This document shows positions 8,446 through 16,291 of a stretch of 64,000 bases of DNA, one piece after another. The DNA is from JAJPJE01 sp963724985. Lineage in GTDB: Bacteria > Acidobacteriota > Terriglobia > Terriglobales > Acidobacteriaceae. The translations under genes and the position numbers were made by a program. Within the stretch, counting starts at the first letter, position 1; every line of letters begins with the position of its first letter. The notes under the pieces are model-generated. The model saw only the letters and a list, made by a program, of their open reading frames with translations, was not told the origin of the DNA and made no database searches. The stretch spans positions 1 to 64,000 of the forward strand of contig CAVRWV010000003.1 of NCBI GenBank assembly GCA_963724985.1, given 5' to 3'.

Positions 8446-9807
8446 TCATTCGCAGGTTTTTTTTGGGCCATCTCCCTTGAGTTGCGTCGGCATATGCAGC
8501 CTTCTAGCTGCTGGGTCGTCGCGGAACTCAAAAACGAGATAGTCGTCATCTTCTTCGTTGCCTTGTGGTTCGAAGCACACGGACGAAATCGTTCTGCCCT
8601 CATCGAGTTCCCGACGCACCGGATTATCGTCGCCGAATGTCCAGTTGCGAAACCTCTCTGGGGATAGCCTGCCTGCAATCAACTCCTGCACGGCGCGTGC
8701 GGAAATTCTCAGGTGCATTCGTTCTCTCCCGATGCTCAATCGTGTTGGAACATACTTTCCAAGAGCGTTTGCTTCGCACATCCCCTGCTCATGCCATGAG
8801 TAGGCTGTGTAGCCCGACAGATTGGGAGTTGGCATTTTACCCAGAAGAAGGTTCAAACGCTGGACGTCTGCGTCTGCAATGCCGCTCGTCTGAGAGAATA
8901 TATGGCTATTCCACCTTCGAGTAGCTTGCAAAGACAACGCAGTCCGCTCCCGCTTAACGGAAACAACCATGACGAAATCGATTTCTGGATAGTCCTGCAA
9001 GAATTTGTGAATGATTTGTCCGCCGGAAAATGCTTCTGGAGATCGCCCGCTGGAACCGAGGTCGCGGAGCAGTCCGCAACCAGCGTCTCCCAGGAAGACC
9101 AAACGACGGACTCCACCAGGAGCGCCACGCAATTGCTTCGTCTTCAGCCGCAACGCCGCATAAAGGGGGTTATCTCTTACGTGGTACGCCAGCGAGGGCA
9201 TCGTACAAAAATAGTTAGATAGAGGATGTACGAACTCACGCCATTCGATCACAACACTGATCGCGGGTGAGTTCCAAGAGAGGGGCTGGCTCGGTCTGCC
9301 GTTCGCCAGCCAATTTCTTAACGCGTGACTCAAATCAGTATCAAGCTGGAAATCGCGACGAACGAGACGTCGGCGAAAAAATCTGCTTCGGCCGTCCTGG
9401 GACCGTTCGTAGCCGCTTTTTTCTCGGAACGTGAAATGAAGATGACTCGAACTGCCATCCTGCAAACGGTCTGCCTCGGCATTGATGATGTTGCACGCCC
9501 TCCGCATCGTGTCCGAGCCTGACGACGTGAAATCGTCAACCGCCGCAACGTCAGCGATTACTGGACCGCCTGTCAACAGGTCGGGTGAATAAATGTCTGG
9601 CGTCCGTGAACCAGCAGGGCGGTCGACCTCTAACGTGGCAAGCCTCGACACGGCCCAGCTGATCGAAAGTTCGTATTCTGCCGGTAACGACTGATTCGGC
9701 ATTACATTTTCGAGACGATTGAGAAGGTCTTTGGCTTTGCCGGGGTCAAGCCAAGGGCCCAATTCATCCAGCATCTGTTGCAACTGTCGTCTTCCGAAAA
9801 TTGGCAT
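8446..9807 (-). CDS. Uncharacterised protein upstream of the PD-(D/E)XK-like gene
   Basis: The frame opens at 9858, but the Met at 9807 (MPIFGRRQLQQML) begins the soluble, helical part and is the more likely start, giving 453 residues. I recognise no family. A segment near the middle, VRRLVFLGDAGCGLLRDL, looks like a beta-strand followed by a glycine turn but lacks the Lys-Ser/Thr of a Walker A motif. The C-terminus is acidic (EEDDDYLVFEFRDD). It lies about 110 bp upstream of the nuclease-like gene in the same direction, so the two probably form a two-gene unit in which this protein may be the sensor or regulator. That pairing is inference from arrangement. Confidence 0.6.
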   Translation of the reverse strand: MPIFGRRQLQQMLDELGPWLDPGKAKDLLNRLENVMPNQSLPAEYELSISWAVSRLATLEVDRPAGSRTPDIYSPDLLTGGPVIADVAAVDDFTSSGSDTMRRACNIINAEADRLQDGSSSHLHFTFREKSGYERSQDGRSRFFRRRLVRRDFQLDTDLSHALRNWLANGRPSQPLSWNSPAISVVIEWREFVHPLSNYFCTMPSLAYHVRDNPLYAALRLKTKQLRGAPGGVRRLVFLGDAGCGLLRDLGSSGRSPEAFSGGQIIHKFLQDYPEIDFVMVVSVKRERTALSLQATRRWNSHIFSQTSGIADADVQRLNLLLGKMPTPNLSGYTAYSWHEQGMCEANALGKYVPTRLSIGRERMHLRISARAVQELIAGRLSPERFRNWTFGDDNPVRRELDEGRTISSVCFEPQGNEEDDDYLVFEFRDDPAARRLHMPTQLKGDGPKKTCE

Positions 9808-10298
9808 CAGAACTAAAAGTATAAGCATCTGCTGAGTGAATTCTGAGCAAAACAGCATGCCGGCAGTTGGTGATGAGGAACGTGTTTATCGCCGTCAACT
9901 CCAGAATTGTCGGTAATCCGCAATTGAATCTTCTGCGGATCGTGCTCACGACACCCCACAAAATATTTACATGCAGCAGGCTTGATTGTAGCTATTCGAG
10001 GGGGTGGGCTTCTGCGCGTGCTTCGATCATGTCGCGATCAGCACTCGGATTGTGACAGTCTAGATCATCGTCAATCCGGCATGGCTCACTAAGATCCCCA
10101 GCATCTGTCCGGACGATCTGGCAGGGATCGGTTGCTCAACGCGGTTTCTGGTTTCAAGAGAGATAGAAAAGTTGGATTTCTCAACTTTAAGTGAGCAGGA
10201 TTGATCATCACAAAGCACCGTCGCGCTCTCTCTCGGGGATACCTTACTAAACCAAGGATCGCGATACCGCATCCGTTTTCCGAGGTGTTCGCAGGTCT
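9808..10298. other. Intergenic, nothing recognised
   Basis: About 490 bp between the start of the 8446-9807 gene and the end of the integrase gene. Short frames exist but none resembles a protein. It should hold the promoter for the leftward two-gene unit and the terminator of the integrase; I see no clear consensus for either. Confidence 0.4.
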
Positions 10299-11522
10299 CT
10301 AGTTAATTGACTGCCCACCCAGAAGAGTTTCCAGCCTCTTCATTGCAGCGATCGCGTCCGACGGCACAGACTTAATGTAAATATTCTGCGTGGTCGCGAT
10401 GTTCGAATGCCGCAAGATCGTTTGGATTGTCTTGTCATCCACATTGAGCCGATGCAGATTAGTAGCCAATCCCCGCCGAAAACTATGCCAACCATGCCAT
10501 GACCGGTTCACCTTATCCAGTCGGAAAATGTGGTCTGTCGTCGCATTGTGATCGGCGCTGCTGCGGCCGCAATCGACGCACCGATCTACCAGGGGCAAAA
10601 TTTGTTCTCTCAGCAGACTATCCAAGTCCCACGGTTTGCCAATGCTATTCGCGAAAATCGGCCCAATCCGCGGATTACCGCATGCGGCCTGATGTGCTGC
10701 CAGCTTCTTGGCAAGCGGTCCGATCACCGGAACGGGTGCTTTGCTTTTCGCAGTTTTGGGATCGGTCGCAATCCCGTTCCAGATCGAGCGCCTCACACGC
10801 AGCGTAGCAAACTCGTCACCATTAACCGGTTGGTAGTCTCCCCACTGCAGTCCGCGAATTTCGCCCCGGCGTAAGCCTGTGAATGCGGCAACAGCCACGA
10901 CCGTGGCCGATGGCTCCGGCAAAATCGCAAGCATCCGCTCGATCTCCTCCAGCGAATATGCATACGTTTCTTTCGCCCGAGGAGCATCTTCTGGAATTGA
11001 AACGGCGGTGACAGGATTGGCGCGGTCGTAATAGTCCTGCTGGGAAGCGAAGCGGAACACGCCGCTCAGCAGGTGTTTGATGTGCTTAAGTGTAGACTTA
11101 CTGACGCCGTCTTCATGAGAGATCTGCTCCAGAAGCCGTTGGATTTCCGGAGTGCGAGCGTCCCGCAACCAGCGGGTGGCGCATCGTGGCAGGAGATGCC
11201 TCAGCCACATGTTGCGATAGCCGCGGTAGGTAGACGGGCGCTTGTGCTGCTTCACGAACGGAAGGTAAACCTTCTCGACGAACTCGCCAATTCTAACGAC
11301 AGTATCCGGCGAGTAGCGCTGCTGGTTGAGTGGTTCGATTGCGGCCTTGGCTAACTCACGGACGCTAGCCTTTGTTTTGTGTTGAGAATCCACTCGAGCC
11401 AGAATCTTCGAGCGCTGAACGGATCGGATTTCGCCGTCCACAAGTGCTTGCTCGCGATACCGCACTCGCCAGTATCCGCGATGTTTGGAGATGTACCCAG
11501 ACTGCTTCCGCATTCGGATCAT
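10299..11522 (-). CDS. Tyrosine recombinase / integrase of the island
   Basis: The start is chosen at the ATG at 11522, which has AAGGAG seven bases upstream; the frame extends to 11597 without such a signal. The 407-residue product has the catalytic set: TGLRRGEIRGLQW (first Arg), HSFRRGLATN (His-Arg), LRHSNIATTQNIYIK (His and Tyr nucleophile). It is homologous throughout to the integrase at 3037-4197. One difference is an insertion before the HSFRRG box containing CVDCGRSSADH, a CxxC with nearby histidines that could bind zinc. Being inside the repeats, it is the best candidate for mobilising the island. A paired TGGGGCAC motif lies about 32 bp upstream of the start, suggesting autoregulation. 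Confidence 0.92.
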   Translation of the reverse strand: MIRMRKQSGYISKHRGYWRVRYREQALVDGEIRSVQRSKILARVDSQHKTKASVRELAKAAIEPLNQQRYSPDTVVRIGEFVEKVYLPFVKQHKRPSTYRGYRNMWLRHLLPRCATRWLRDARTPEIQRLLEQISHEDGVSKSTLKHIKHLLSGVFRFASQQDYYDRANPVTAVSIPEDAPRAKETYAYSLEEIERMLAILPEPSATVVAVAAFTGLRRGEIRGLQWGDYQPVNGDEFATLRVRRSIWNGIATDPKTAKSKAPVPVIGPLAKKLAAHQAACGNPRIGPIFANSIGKPWDLDSLLREQILPLVDRCVDCGRSSADHNATTDHIFRLDKVNRSWHGWHSFRRGLATNLHRLNVDDKTIQTILRHSNIATTQNIYIKSVPSDAIAAMKRLETLLGGQSIN

Positions 11523-11553
11523 GACTGTACTCCTTCGGGAACCCCGCCTTAAC

Positions 11554-11571
11554 GTGCCCCATTTGTGCCCC
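11554..11571 (-). promoter_or_regulatory. Paired GGGGCAC motif in front of the island integrase
   Basis: On the minus strand, GGGGCAC occurs twice with an 11-bp period (11571-11565 and 11560-11554), between the integrase ribosome-binding site and the upstream gene. It matches the pairs at 4392-4410 and 31797-31816. Occupancy by integrase or Xis here could repress the integrase promoter. Confidence 0.5.
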
Positions 11572-11637
11572 GGCGAATCTCCGCTCATGAATTTCAACCT
11601 CTTACACCCTCTATCGGTTCATCAAACCGATATTGCT

Positions 11638-12225
11638 TCAGTGTGCATGTTTCTTCTTGGCCTTCTTTGTTTCTTTTAGCTTCTGCTCGTGCCTGGATCT
11701 TCTTGCCCATTCTCGCTTGTGCAAGCGCTGACCAAACTCTAGGCACTGCTCGCGATCACAGAACCTTTGCCGCTCGTCCCGGTGGCGCACGAAATAAGGT
11801 GCGGGACAACCATCTGCCTGACAGTGCGCCAGCTTCGGCCCCCACTCGCAAATTCCCAATACCAGCTGTAGTCGCAGATTACTGGGATTCGGCATCACGC
11901 CTTCTTCTTGCGACGTTACGAACGCGGGTACCCTTTCATCGTGCCAGCGAATCCAGTCCTGCAAGATGAAAGAAGAGCTGTCCTTGCGATCCCAAACATC
12001 GCGCAGGCCATCGCGTATCTGCAGGAGCTCTGCATCTCTAGCCTGCTCCCTAGGCATGAAGAGTATTTCTATTGGCTTGTCTCCGCGCTGCCGCAGGGAC
12101 GGATCCCATTTTTTCCAGAACTGTTCGCTGTTTCCGAGATTGGCTACACTGAGTAGGAGCTTTTCCCGCCACTTAGTCTGGCTAGGTCCAAATGCTCCTC
12201 CGATCTCTATTGTTAACGGCATCAC
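11638..12225 (-). CDS. Zinc-finger protein resembling CGNR-type regulators
   Basis: A 195-residue protein; the start is GTG 12225 or the adjacent ATG 12222, both served by GGGAGA. The C-terminal third holds a Cys4-type finger, CQADGCPAPYF ... RFCDREQCLEFG, spaced like the treble-clef CGNR zinc finger of ABATE-type transcriptional regulators, followed by a very basic Lys/Arg tail. The N-terminal two thirds have no recognised motif. It is divergently transcribed from the tandem HTH genes, and two identical-design inverted repeats lie in the shared intergenic region (12237-12325). A regulator of element excision or replication is therefore plausible. The exact family is uncertain. Confidence 0.65.
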   Translation of the reverse strand: MMPLTIEIGGAFGPSQTKWREKLLLSVANLGNSEQFWKKWDPSLRQRGDKPIEILFMPREQARDAELLQIRDGLRDVWDRKDSSSFILQDWIRWHDERVPAFVTSQEEGVMPNPSNLRLQLVLGICEWGPKLAHCQADGCPAPYFVRHRDERQRFCDREQCLEFGQRLHKREWARRSRHEQKLKETKKAKKKHAH

Positions 12226-12236
12226 TTCTCCCTAAG

Positions 12237-12325
12237 TAGAGTCTACTACAACTACAACTCTACGGTAAACACCCTATTGCTCCCTGTCTGCTCGTCGCGT
12301 AGAGTCATAAACAACAACAACTCTA
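12237..12325. promoter_or_regulatory. Two TAGAGT-N14-ACTCTA inverted repeats in a divergent promoter region
   Basis: TAGAGT (12237-12242) pairs with ACTCTA (12257-12262) across 14 bp, and the same design recurs as TAGAGT (12300-12305) and ACTCTA (12320-12325), again across 14 bp. The copies are 63 bp apart, six helical turns. Both spacers are AC-rich. The first copy is also embedded in the palindrome AGTAGA-G-TCTACT at 12235-12247. They sit between two divergent genes, so they are probably operators. Confidence 0.65.
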
Positions 12326-12339
12326 CCAAGGAGGCCTTT

Positions 12340-12531
12340 ATGGACCGCAGGTCAGAGCTGAGCATTCGGGAGACGGCAACCCGGCTGCGCTGCACGTTGA
12401 AGTATGTCCTCGATCTTGTATATGCCGGCAAGCTGCCCGGAGCGCGGAAGCTTCGCAATCGTTGGCAGATACCGACCGCCGCAGTAACCAACTGGCTTGC
12501 ACGAAGAAAGGTGCGCGGGAGTAATCGCTAG
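12340..12531 (+). CDS. Excisionase-family HTH protein 1
   Basis: A 63-residue protein. The ATG at 12340 follows AAGGAGG at ideal spacing; the frame opens earlier but overlaps the operator repeats. It contains an HTH_17/Xis-type winged helix: SIRETATRLRCTLKYVLDLV, then AGKLPGARKLRNRWQIPTAA and a WLARR tail. Proteins of this kind bind and bend DNA at att sites or act as small repressors. The stop overlaps the next HTH gene. The gene is immediately downstream of the paired inverted repeats, so it is likely under their control and might bind them. Confidence 0.8.
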   Translation: MDRRSELSIRETATRLRCTLKYVLDLVYAGKLPGARKLRNRWQIPTAAVTNWLARRKVRGSNR

Positions 12532-12728
12532 TGATGCAGGAGATCGTCGACGCGAAAGAAATCGCAAACCGGCTATGCGTTCCCGTTACTTGGGTGTATG
12601 AGCACGTGCGCTCCCGCGCGCAGGACCCTATGCCGCACTTGCGCCTAGGTCGATATGTCCGATTCCAGCCCGAGAGCCCTGAATTCCGCGCTTGGCTGGA
12701 ACGTCACCAGTCCTGTCATCCTCCGTGA
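12531..12728 (+). CDS. Excisionase-family HTH protein 2
   Basis: About 65 residues from GTG 12531 or 64 from ATG 12534, overlapping the stop of the preceding HTH gene. The motif order, DAKEIANRLCVPVTWVYEHV, PMPHLRLGRYVRF and AWLERHQ, is that of an Xis/HTH_17 protein. It is a close relative of the HTH protein at 2741-3040 of the neighbouring element, including the PHLRxGRYVRF segment. One of the two HTH proteins here may be the directionality factor and the other a regulator; the sequence does not say which. Confidence 0.78.
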   Translation: MMQEIVDAKEIANRLCVPVTWVYEHVRSRAQDPMPHLRLGRYVRFQPESPEFRAWLERHQSCHPP

Positions 12729-12823
12729 TCGATGAGGACGAGGAAGCTTGCCCCCATTCGCGCTCGCGCAAACGGCGAACGTAATTTTCGGAATTAACAA
12801 ACGCAGATATAAGGAGCTAAGAA

Positions 12824-13333
12824 ATGGCTTACAAAATTAAATGTGATGAACTTCCGGTGGAAACCTTCCCGCCGCGAGTCTACTTGGCAACCGTGAAGTG
12901 TGCCGTATTGCGTCGCTCAAAAAATTCCGGGGAGCCGATGATCGAGGTCACTCTCCAGCCGCCCCCGCCTTTAGACAAGGATCGCGTGGATCGTATTGTT
13001 CTGAAGACCGCCTGGTTCGAATCCACTTTTTCCCCGAAAGCGCTGAAACGCGATGGCGACCAAGCGGGTTTCGATCACTTTGTCATGATCAACGGGTCCA
13101 GCACCCGCACCGGCCGCCTGCAACAATATCTCGGGCGCGACTGCGATCTGGTCCTCGAGTCTCCGCAGCACGTGGCGACGGTGCTGGATAACGTCTGCAC
13201 TGGCAAGCGCATGTGGGTACTGGAAACCCCGCGTAAAGACGGCAAGGGCGGTTATGACTTAGCAGTGACGTCAGAGCGCCCCAAGCGTGTTCCTGAGGAT
13301 GTGCGCGAACTGAAATGGCCGGACGGGGATTAG
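12824..13333 (+). CDS. Uncharacterised 169-residue element protein
   Basis: Starts at ATG 12824 after AAGGAGC. It has no signal peptide or membrane segment. The pattern of beta strands (PRVYLATVKCAVLRRSKNSGEPMIEVTLQ) followed by a conserved-looking FVMINGSSTRTGRLQQYLGRDCDLVLES is reminiscent of phage and plasmid DUF669-like or single-stranded-DNA-associated proteins, but I cannot assign it. It lies directly upstream of the Prim-Pol/RepA gene in the same direction, so a role in element replication is the most economical guess. Confidence 0.65.
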   Translation: MAYKIKCDELPVETFPPRVYLATVKCAVLRRSKNSGEPMIEVTLQPPPPLDKDRVDRIVLKTAWFESTFSPKALKRDGDQAGFDHFVMINGSSTRTGRLQQYLGRDCDLVLESPQHVATVLDNVCTGKRMWVLETPRKDGKGGYDLAVTSERPKRVPEDVRELKWPDGD

Positions 13334-13420
13334 TCTCCGCAACCTGCGTCCGTGCTGAATCCCGAGAAAAGAGGCTTGTCAACCTAGACCTTCGAGAGGG
13401 TTGGGCATCGCAACGTTTGG

Positions 13421-15169
13421 GTGCTCCACCTCTCGATTCACACCAGCATGCATAACCACATTGCCCAAAACAGCAGCCTCCTCGACGCCGCGCTCGCATA
13501 CGCGGAGCGGGGCTGGCGCGTCATCCCGGTGCACGGTATTACAGCGGGTGGAGACTGTACTTGCGGTGCCGACGACTGCTCCTCCCCAGGAAAGCACCCG
13601 TTAATCTCTGCTTGGCAAAAGAAGGCGACGACCGACCCTGACACCATACGGGGGTGGTTCACTGCTTGGCCGAACATAAATATTGGTATAGCCACCGGAA
13701 GCGCCTCGGGCATTGCAGTGCTCGATGTGGACGCGATCACCCTACTGAACGGCTGGGAATCGTCCACGCTGACTGCACAGACCGGCAAGGGGCGCCATTT
13801 GTACTTTGCGCTGGACGGCACTAGGGTGCGTAACAGTGCTGGAAAGCTGAGCTCTGGCCTAGATATGCGAGGCGACGGCGGATTCGTAGTTGCTCCACCT
13901 TCGCGACATGCCAGTGGCAAGCATTATGCTTGGGTAAATCCGACCGCGTCCCTCCAGCCTCTTCCGGTCTGGACACTGACAAACAAGCCGATCCCAAACG
14001 GCCAGCGTAATGACTCCCTATTCAAGATCGGCTGCGCCATGATTCAACGCGGAGAGAGTGTCGAAACGATTGAGGCCGAATTGCTGTCTGTTAATGCCGA
14101 CCGGTGCATTCCCCCTCTGCCCGGAGCGGAGGTCAAGGCCATTGCTGCCAGCGCGGCGAGGTATGAAGCCGCGGCCGTTTCCGATGATCAACTCTCCGAT
14201 TCACTCGACGACTTGATTGAAGATGCCGAGCAAAATCCTGCCGTGGCTATCGTCGAGAATCTTGTTTACCGTGGCGATCGCATCGTGATTCATGGCTATG
14301 AAGGAACCATGAAGTCTCTGTTCGGCATGGCCCTGGCAGACGCCATCGCGCGGGGAACGACGTTTCTCGGCGAACTGAAGACAAGTGCGCCCCTGCGCGT
14401 GGGTATCATCGAGACAGAGATGCGGAACCCACGATTAGGTGAGCGGCTGAAGAAGCTCTATCCCGATCGTGCTACCAGACCAAAAAACCTGCTTTTCTTC
14501 TCGCGGCAAAAGCTCGATGAATTCCGCCACTGCTACAAAATTGAAGAGCGGTTGAAGATTGTTCGCAAATGGATTGAGAAAGAGGAGATCCGGATCGTCA
14601 TCTGGGATGTTATCTCCGACCTCTTTTGCGGTGGCCGCTCGCCCGACAAAGAAGAGGATGTGACCTTCGTCTTTGATCAACTGCAGCTGATCCCAAATGT
14701 AGAAGCTTGGGTGCTATTTCGCCACGATTCCAAACCGAAGGCGAGCGATGATGCCAACACGAACAACCGCATTCGTGGCTCCAGCGAGTGGAAGGAGAAC
14801 CCGGATACGGTCGTGCATCTAACGTCAAACGGGCGCAGCGGCACCGTCAGCGTCGGCATCGGGAAGTTACGCTACGGCGAAAAGCCGGCATCATTCGAGA
14901 TCCGTTATGACAAAACAGCCGGTACGGTCGTGCCTGGTAATCCGATTCTCTGGTTACTGGCGCAACTAGGGTCCCGATCGCGCGAGGAGTTAGTGAAGGA
15001 ATGCATTGAGCGTTACGGAACCAGTGACCGCACAGTCGCCCGCTGGCTGGAAATGGTGAAGCAGTATCTATCGGAAAGCCACATCGGTCACCAGAAGATA
15101 TTTGATCGCGATGCGCAGCTGCATCCGGAACTACTCTGGAAGCCTATGAGCTACGAAGACGAGGAGTGA
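13421..15169 (+). CDS. Prim-Pol primase fused to a RepA-like AAA ATPase
   Basis: A 582-residue replication protein (573 if ATG 13448 is used; neither start has a strong ribosome-binding site). The N-terminal bifunctional primase/polymerase domain shows WRVIPVHG, a small Cys cluster (Cys46, 48, 53), the metal-binding IAVLDVDAI (Asp102, Asp104) and GKGRHLYF with the catalytic His near 126. The C-terminal half is a RecA-like ATPase of the RepA helicase type with Walker A GYEGTMKS (292-299) and Walker B IRIVIWDVISD near 395. Such fusions prime and unwind DNA for plasmids, phages and satellites, which implies the island can replicate after excision. Iteron-like repeats follow the gene. Confidence 0.88.
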   Translation: MLHLSIHTSMHNHIAQNSSLLDAALAYAERGWRVIPVHGITAGGDCTCGADDCSSPGKHPLISAWQKKATTDPDTIRGWFTAWPNINIGIATGSASGIAVLDVDAITLLNGWESSTLTAQTGKGRHLYFALDGTRVRNSAGKLSSGLDMRGDGGFVVAPPSRHASGKHYAWVNPTASLQPLPVWTLTNKPIPNGQRNDSLFKIGCAMIQRGESVETIEAELLSVNADRCIPPLPGAEVKAIAASAARYEAAAVSDDQLSDSLDDLIEDAEQNPAVAIVENLVYRGDRIVIHGYEGTMKSLFGMALADAIARGTTFLGELKTSAPLRVGIIETEMRNPRLGERLKKLYPDRATRPKNLLFFSRQKLDEFRHCYKIEERLKIVRKWIEKEEIRIVIWDVISDLFCGGRSPDKEEDVTFVFDQLQLIPNVEAWVLFRHDSKPKASDDANTNNRIRGSSEWKENPDTVVHLTSNGRSGTVSVGIGKLRYGEKPASFEIRYDKTAGTVVPGNPILWLLAQLGSRSREELVKECIERYGTSDRTVARWLEMVKQYLSESHIGHQKIFDRDAQLHPELLWKPMSYEDEE

Positions 15170-15187
15170 GGGTCACGGAAGCGGCAT

Positions 15188-15358
15188 GATGTGGCAATCT
15201 TAGAGACATTCCTATGAAAACAGGGAACTTGAACTTTGCCGGGTCTTTAACACAAAGGCAGGATGTGGCAAGCTTGCCAAGTGCACATGCTCAGAAAAGT
15301 ACACGGCAAAGTTGAAGTCTTTTGTTTTCTGGTGAATAACTAGAACTTTGCCACATTC
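15188..15358. repeat. Iteron-like repeats, candidate replication origin
   Basis: Five copies of a motif with consensus GATGTGGCAAAGTTC lie in the 224-bp gap after the replication gene. Direct partial copies are GATGTGGCAA at 15188 and 15262, and GGCAAAGTTG at 15305. Inverted copies are GAACTTTGCC at 15231-15240 and GAACTTTGCCACATTC at 15343-15358. Spacing is roughly 30-43 bp. Binding sites for the replication initiator are the simplest reading. Confidence 0.5.
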
Positions 15359-15393
15359 CCGCACTCTCGCGTGGTCGACGGATATACAAGGTG

Positions 15394-16275
15394 TTATCGC
15401 TCGTCTTCCTTCACCGCCTGCTCGAGCATCTGCTGGATTAGTGCCTTGTTGTCAGCAAAGTTCTGCGGTGTCACGTTGATAGCGAGCCCATCGTCCTTCA
15501 CTGCAGCATCGAGGCCTGCGTCTTCGAGGCGCTTTGCCCAGTTATCAGCACCGCTAACACTAGCCCGGATTCGCAGGAAGGATTTTCTCGGTCGAAAATA
15601 TACAAAATTGTTCGCCTGGTTCCCATCGAGCAAGCCGATAAAGCCTTTGTTGTAGTTCAACGTGCGTTTGTTTTTTGCCACGCCATTGATGATGTTTAGG
15701 CACTCATCCGCTAGATTCACAACTGGAGCGCCCGAGTAGGACAGCCAGTAGTTTCGATCGGTCGCCTTGGCCTTCAAGTCTGCATGATCATCGCGTCGTA
15801 GACGAGTGCTATCAATCACCTTTATGAAGCTGACAGCAACGCCGTCTGTTAATCGAAGGCAGTTCACCTGAATGGCGATGATCGGAATCGATCCGCTGAA
15901 CAGCTGAATCACGTTTAAGAAACGGCTGGTAATATCTTCGGCCACAATCACTGCACGATGATCGTAACCGGGATAATGGCGGCGTTCTATATCCCAATAC
16001 TCGATGGCACGGATGAGATGACTCTCATCTAAGCTTCCCAGCATTAACTCGACTTCGTACCGGGTTTCGCCCTCGCTATCCTCAAGCAGCAAGTCGAGAC
16101 GGCCCGCCTTCTCTTGAATGCGCTGCCTCTCGATCAAAACTACATCGCCCAGCTGCAGCGAAGCCGGATCATCAGCGATCAGTTTTTCCAAAGCCGATTC
16201 TGAAATGCCGGCTTCGGCCAATGTAATGACCTTCGACTTTGCAATCTTTAATCCCGTCGCTGCTCCGCTCATCAT
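15394..16275 (-). CDS. NucS/RecB-like PD-(D/E)XK family protein
   Basis: A 293-residue protein (ATG 16275 or the adjacent ATG 16272). The N-terminal half has the layout of a restriction-endonuclease fold: LQLGDVVLIERQR, then AGRLDLLLEDSEG (Asp61) and TRYEVELMLG (Glu74, Glu76), followed by the helix LIRAIEYWDIERR. The usual ExK is replaced by ExE, so catalytic activity is uncertain. A Tyr-Trp-rich C-terminal part (FVYFRPRKSFLRIRAS) resembles the DUF5655-like domain often attached to such nucleases. It is the last gene of the type I restriction-modification operon, 16 bp after hsdM. Confidence 0.75.
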   Translation of the reverse strand: MMSGAATGLKIAKSKVITLAEAGISESALEKLIADDPASLQLGDVVLIERQRIQEKAGRLDLLLEDSEGETRYEVELMLGSLDESHLIRAIEYWDIERRHYPGYDHRAVIVAEDITSRFLNVIQLFSGSIPIIAIQVNCLRLTDGVAVSFIKVIDSTRLRRDDHADLKAKATDRNYWLSYSGAPVVNLADECLNIINGVAKNKRTLNYNKGFIGLLDGNQANNFVYFRPRKSFLRIRASVSGADNWAKRLEDAGLDAAVKDDGLAINVTPQNFADNKALIQQMLEQAVKEDER

Positions 16276-16291
16276 TACTCGCTTTCTTTTC

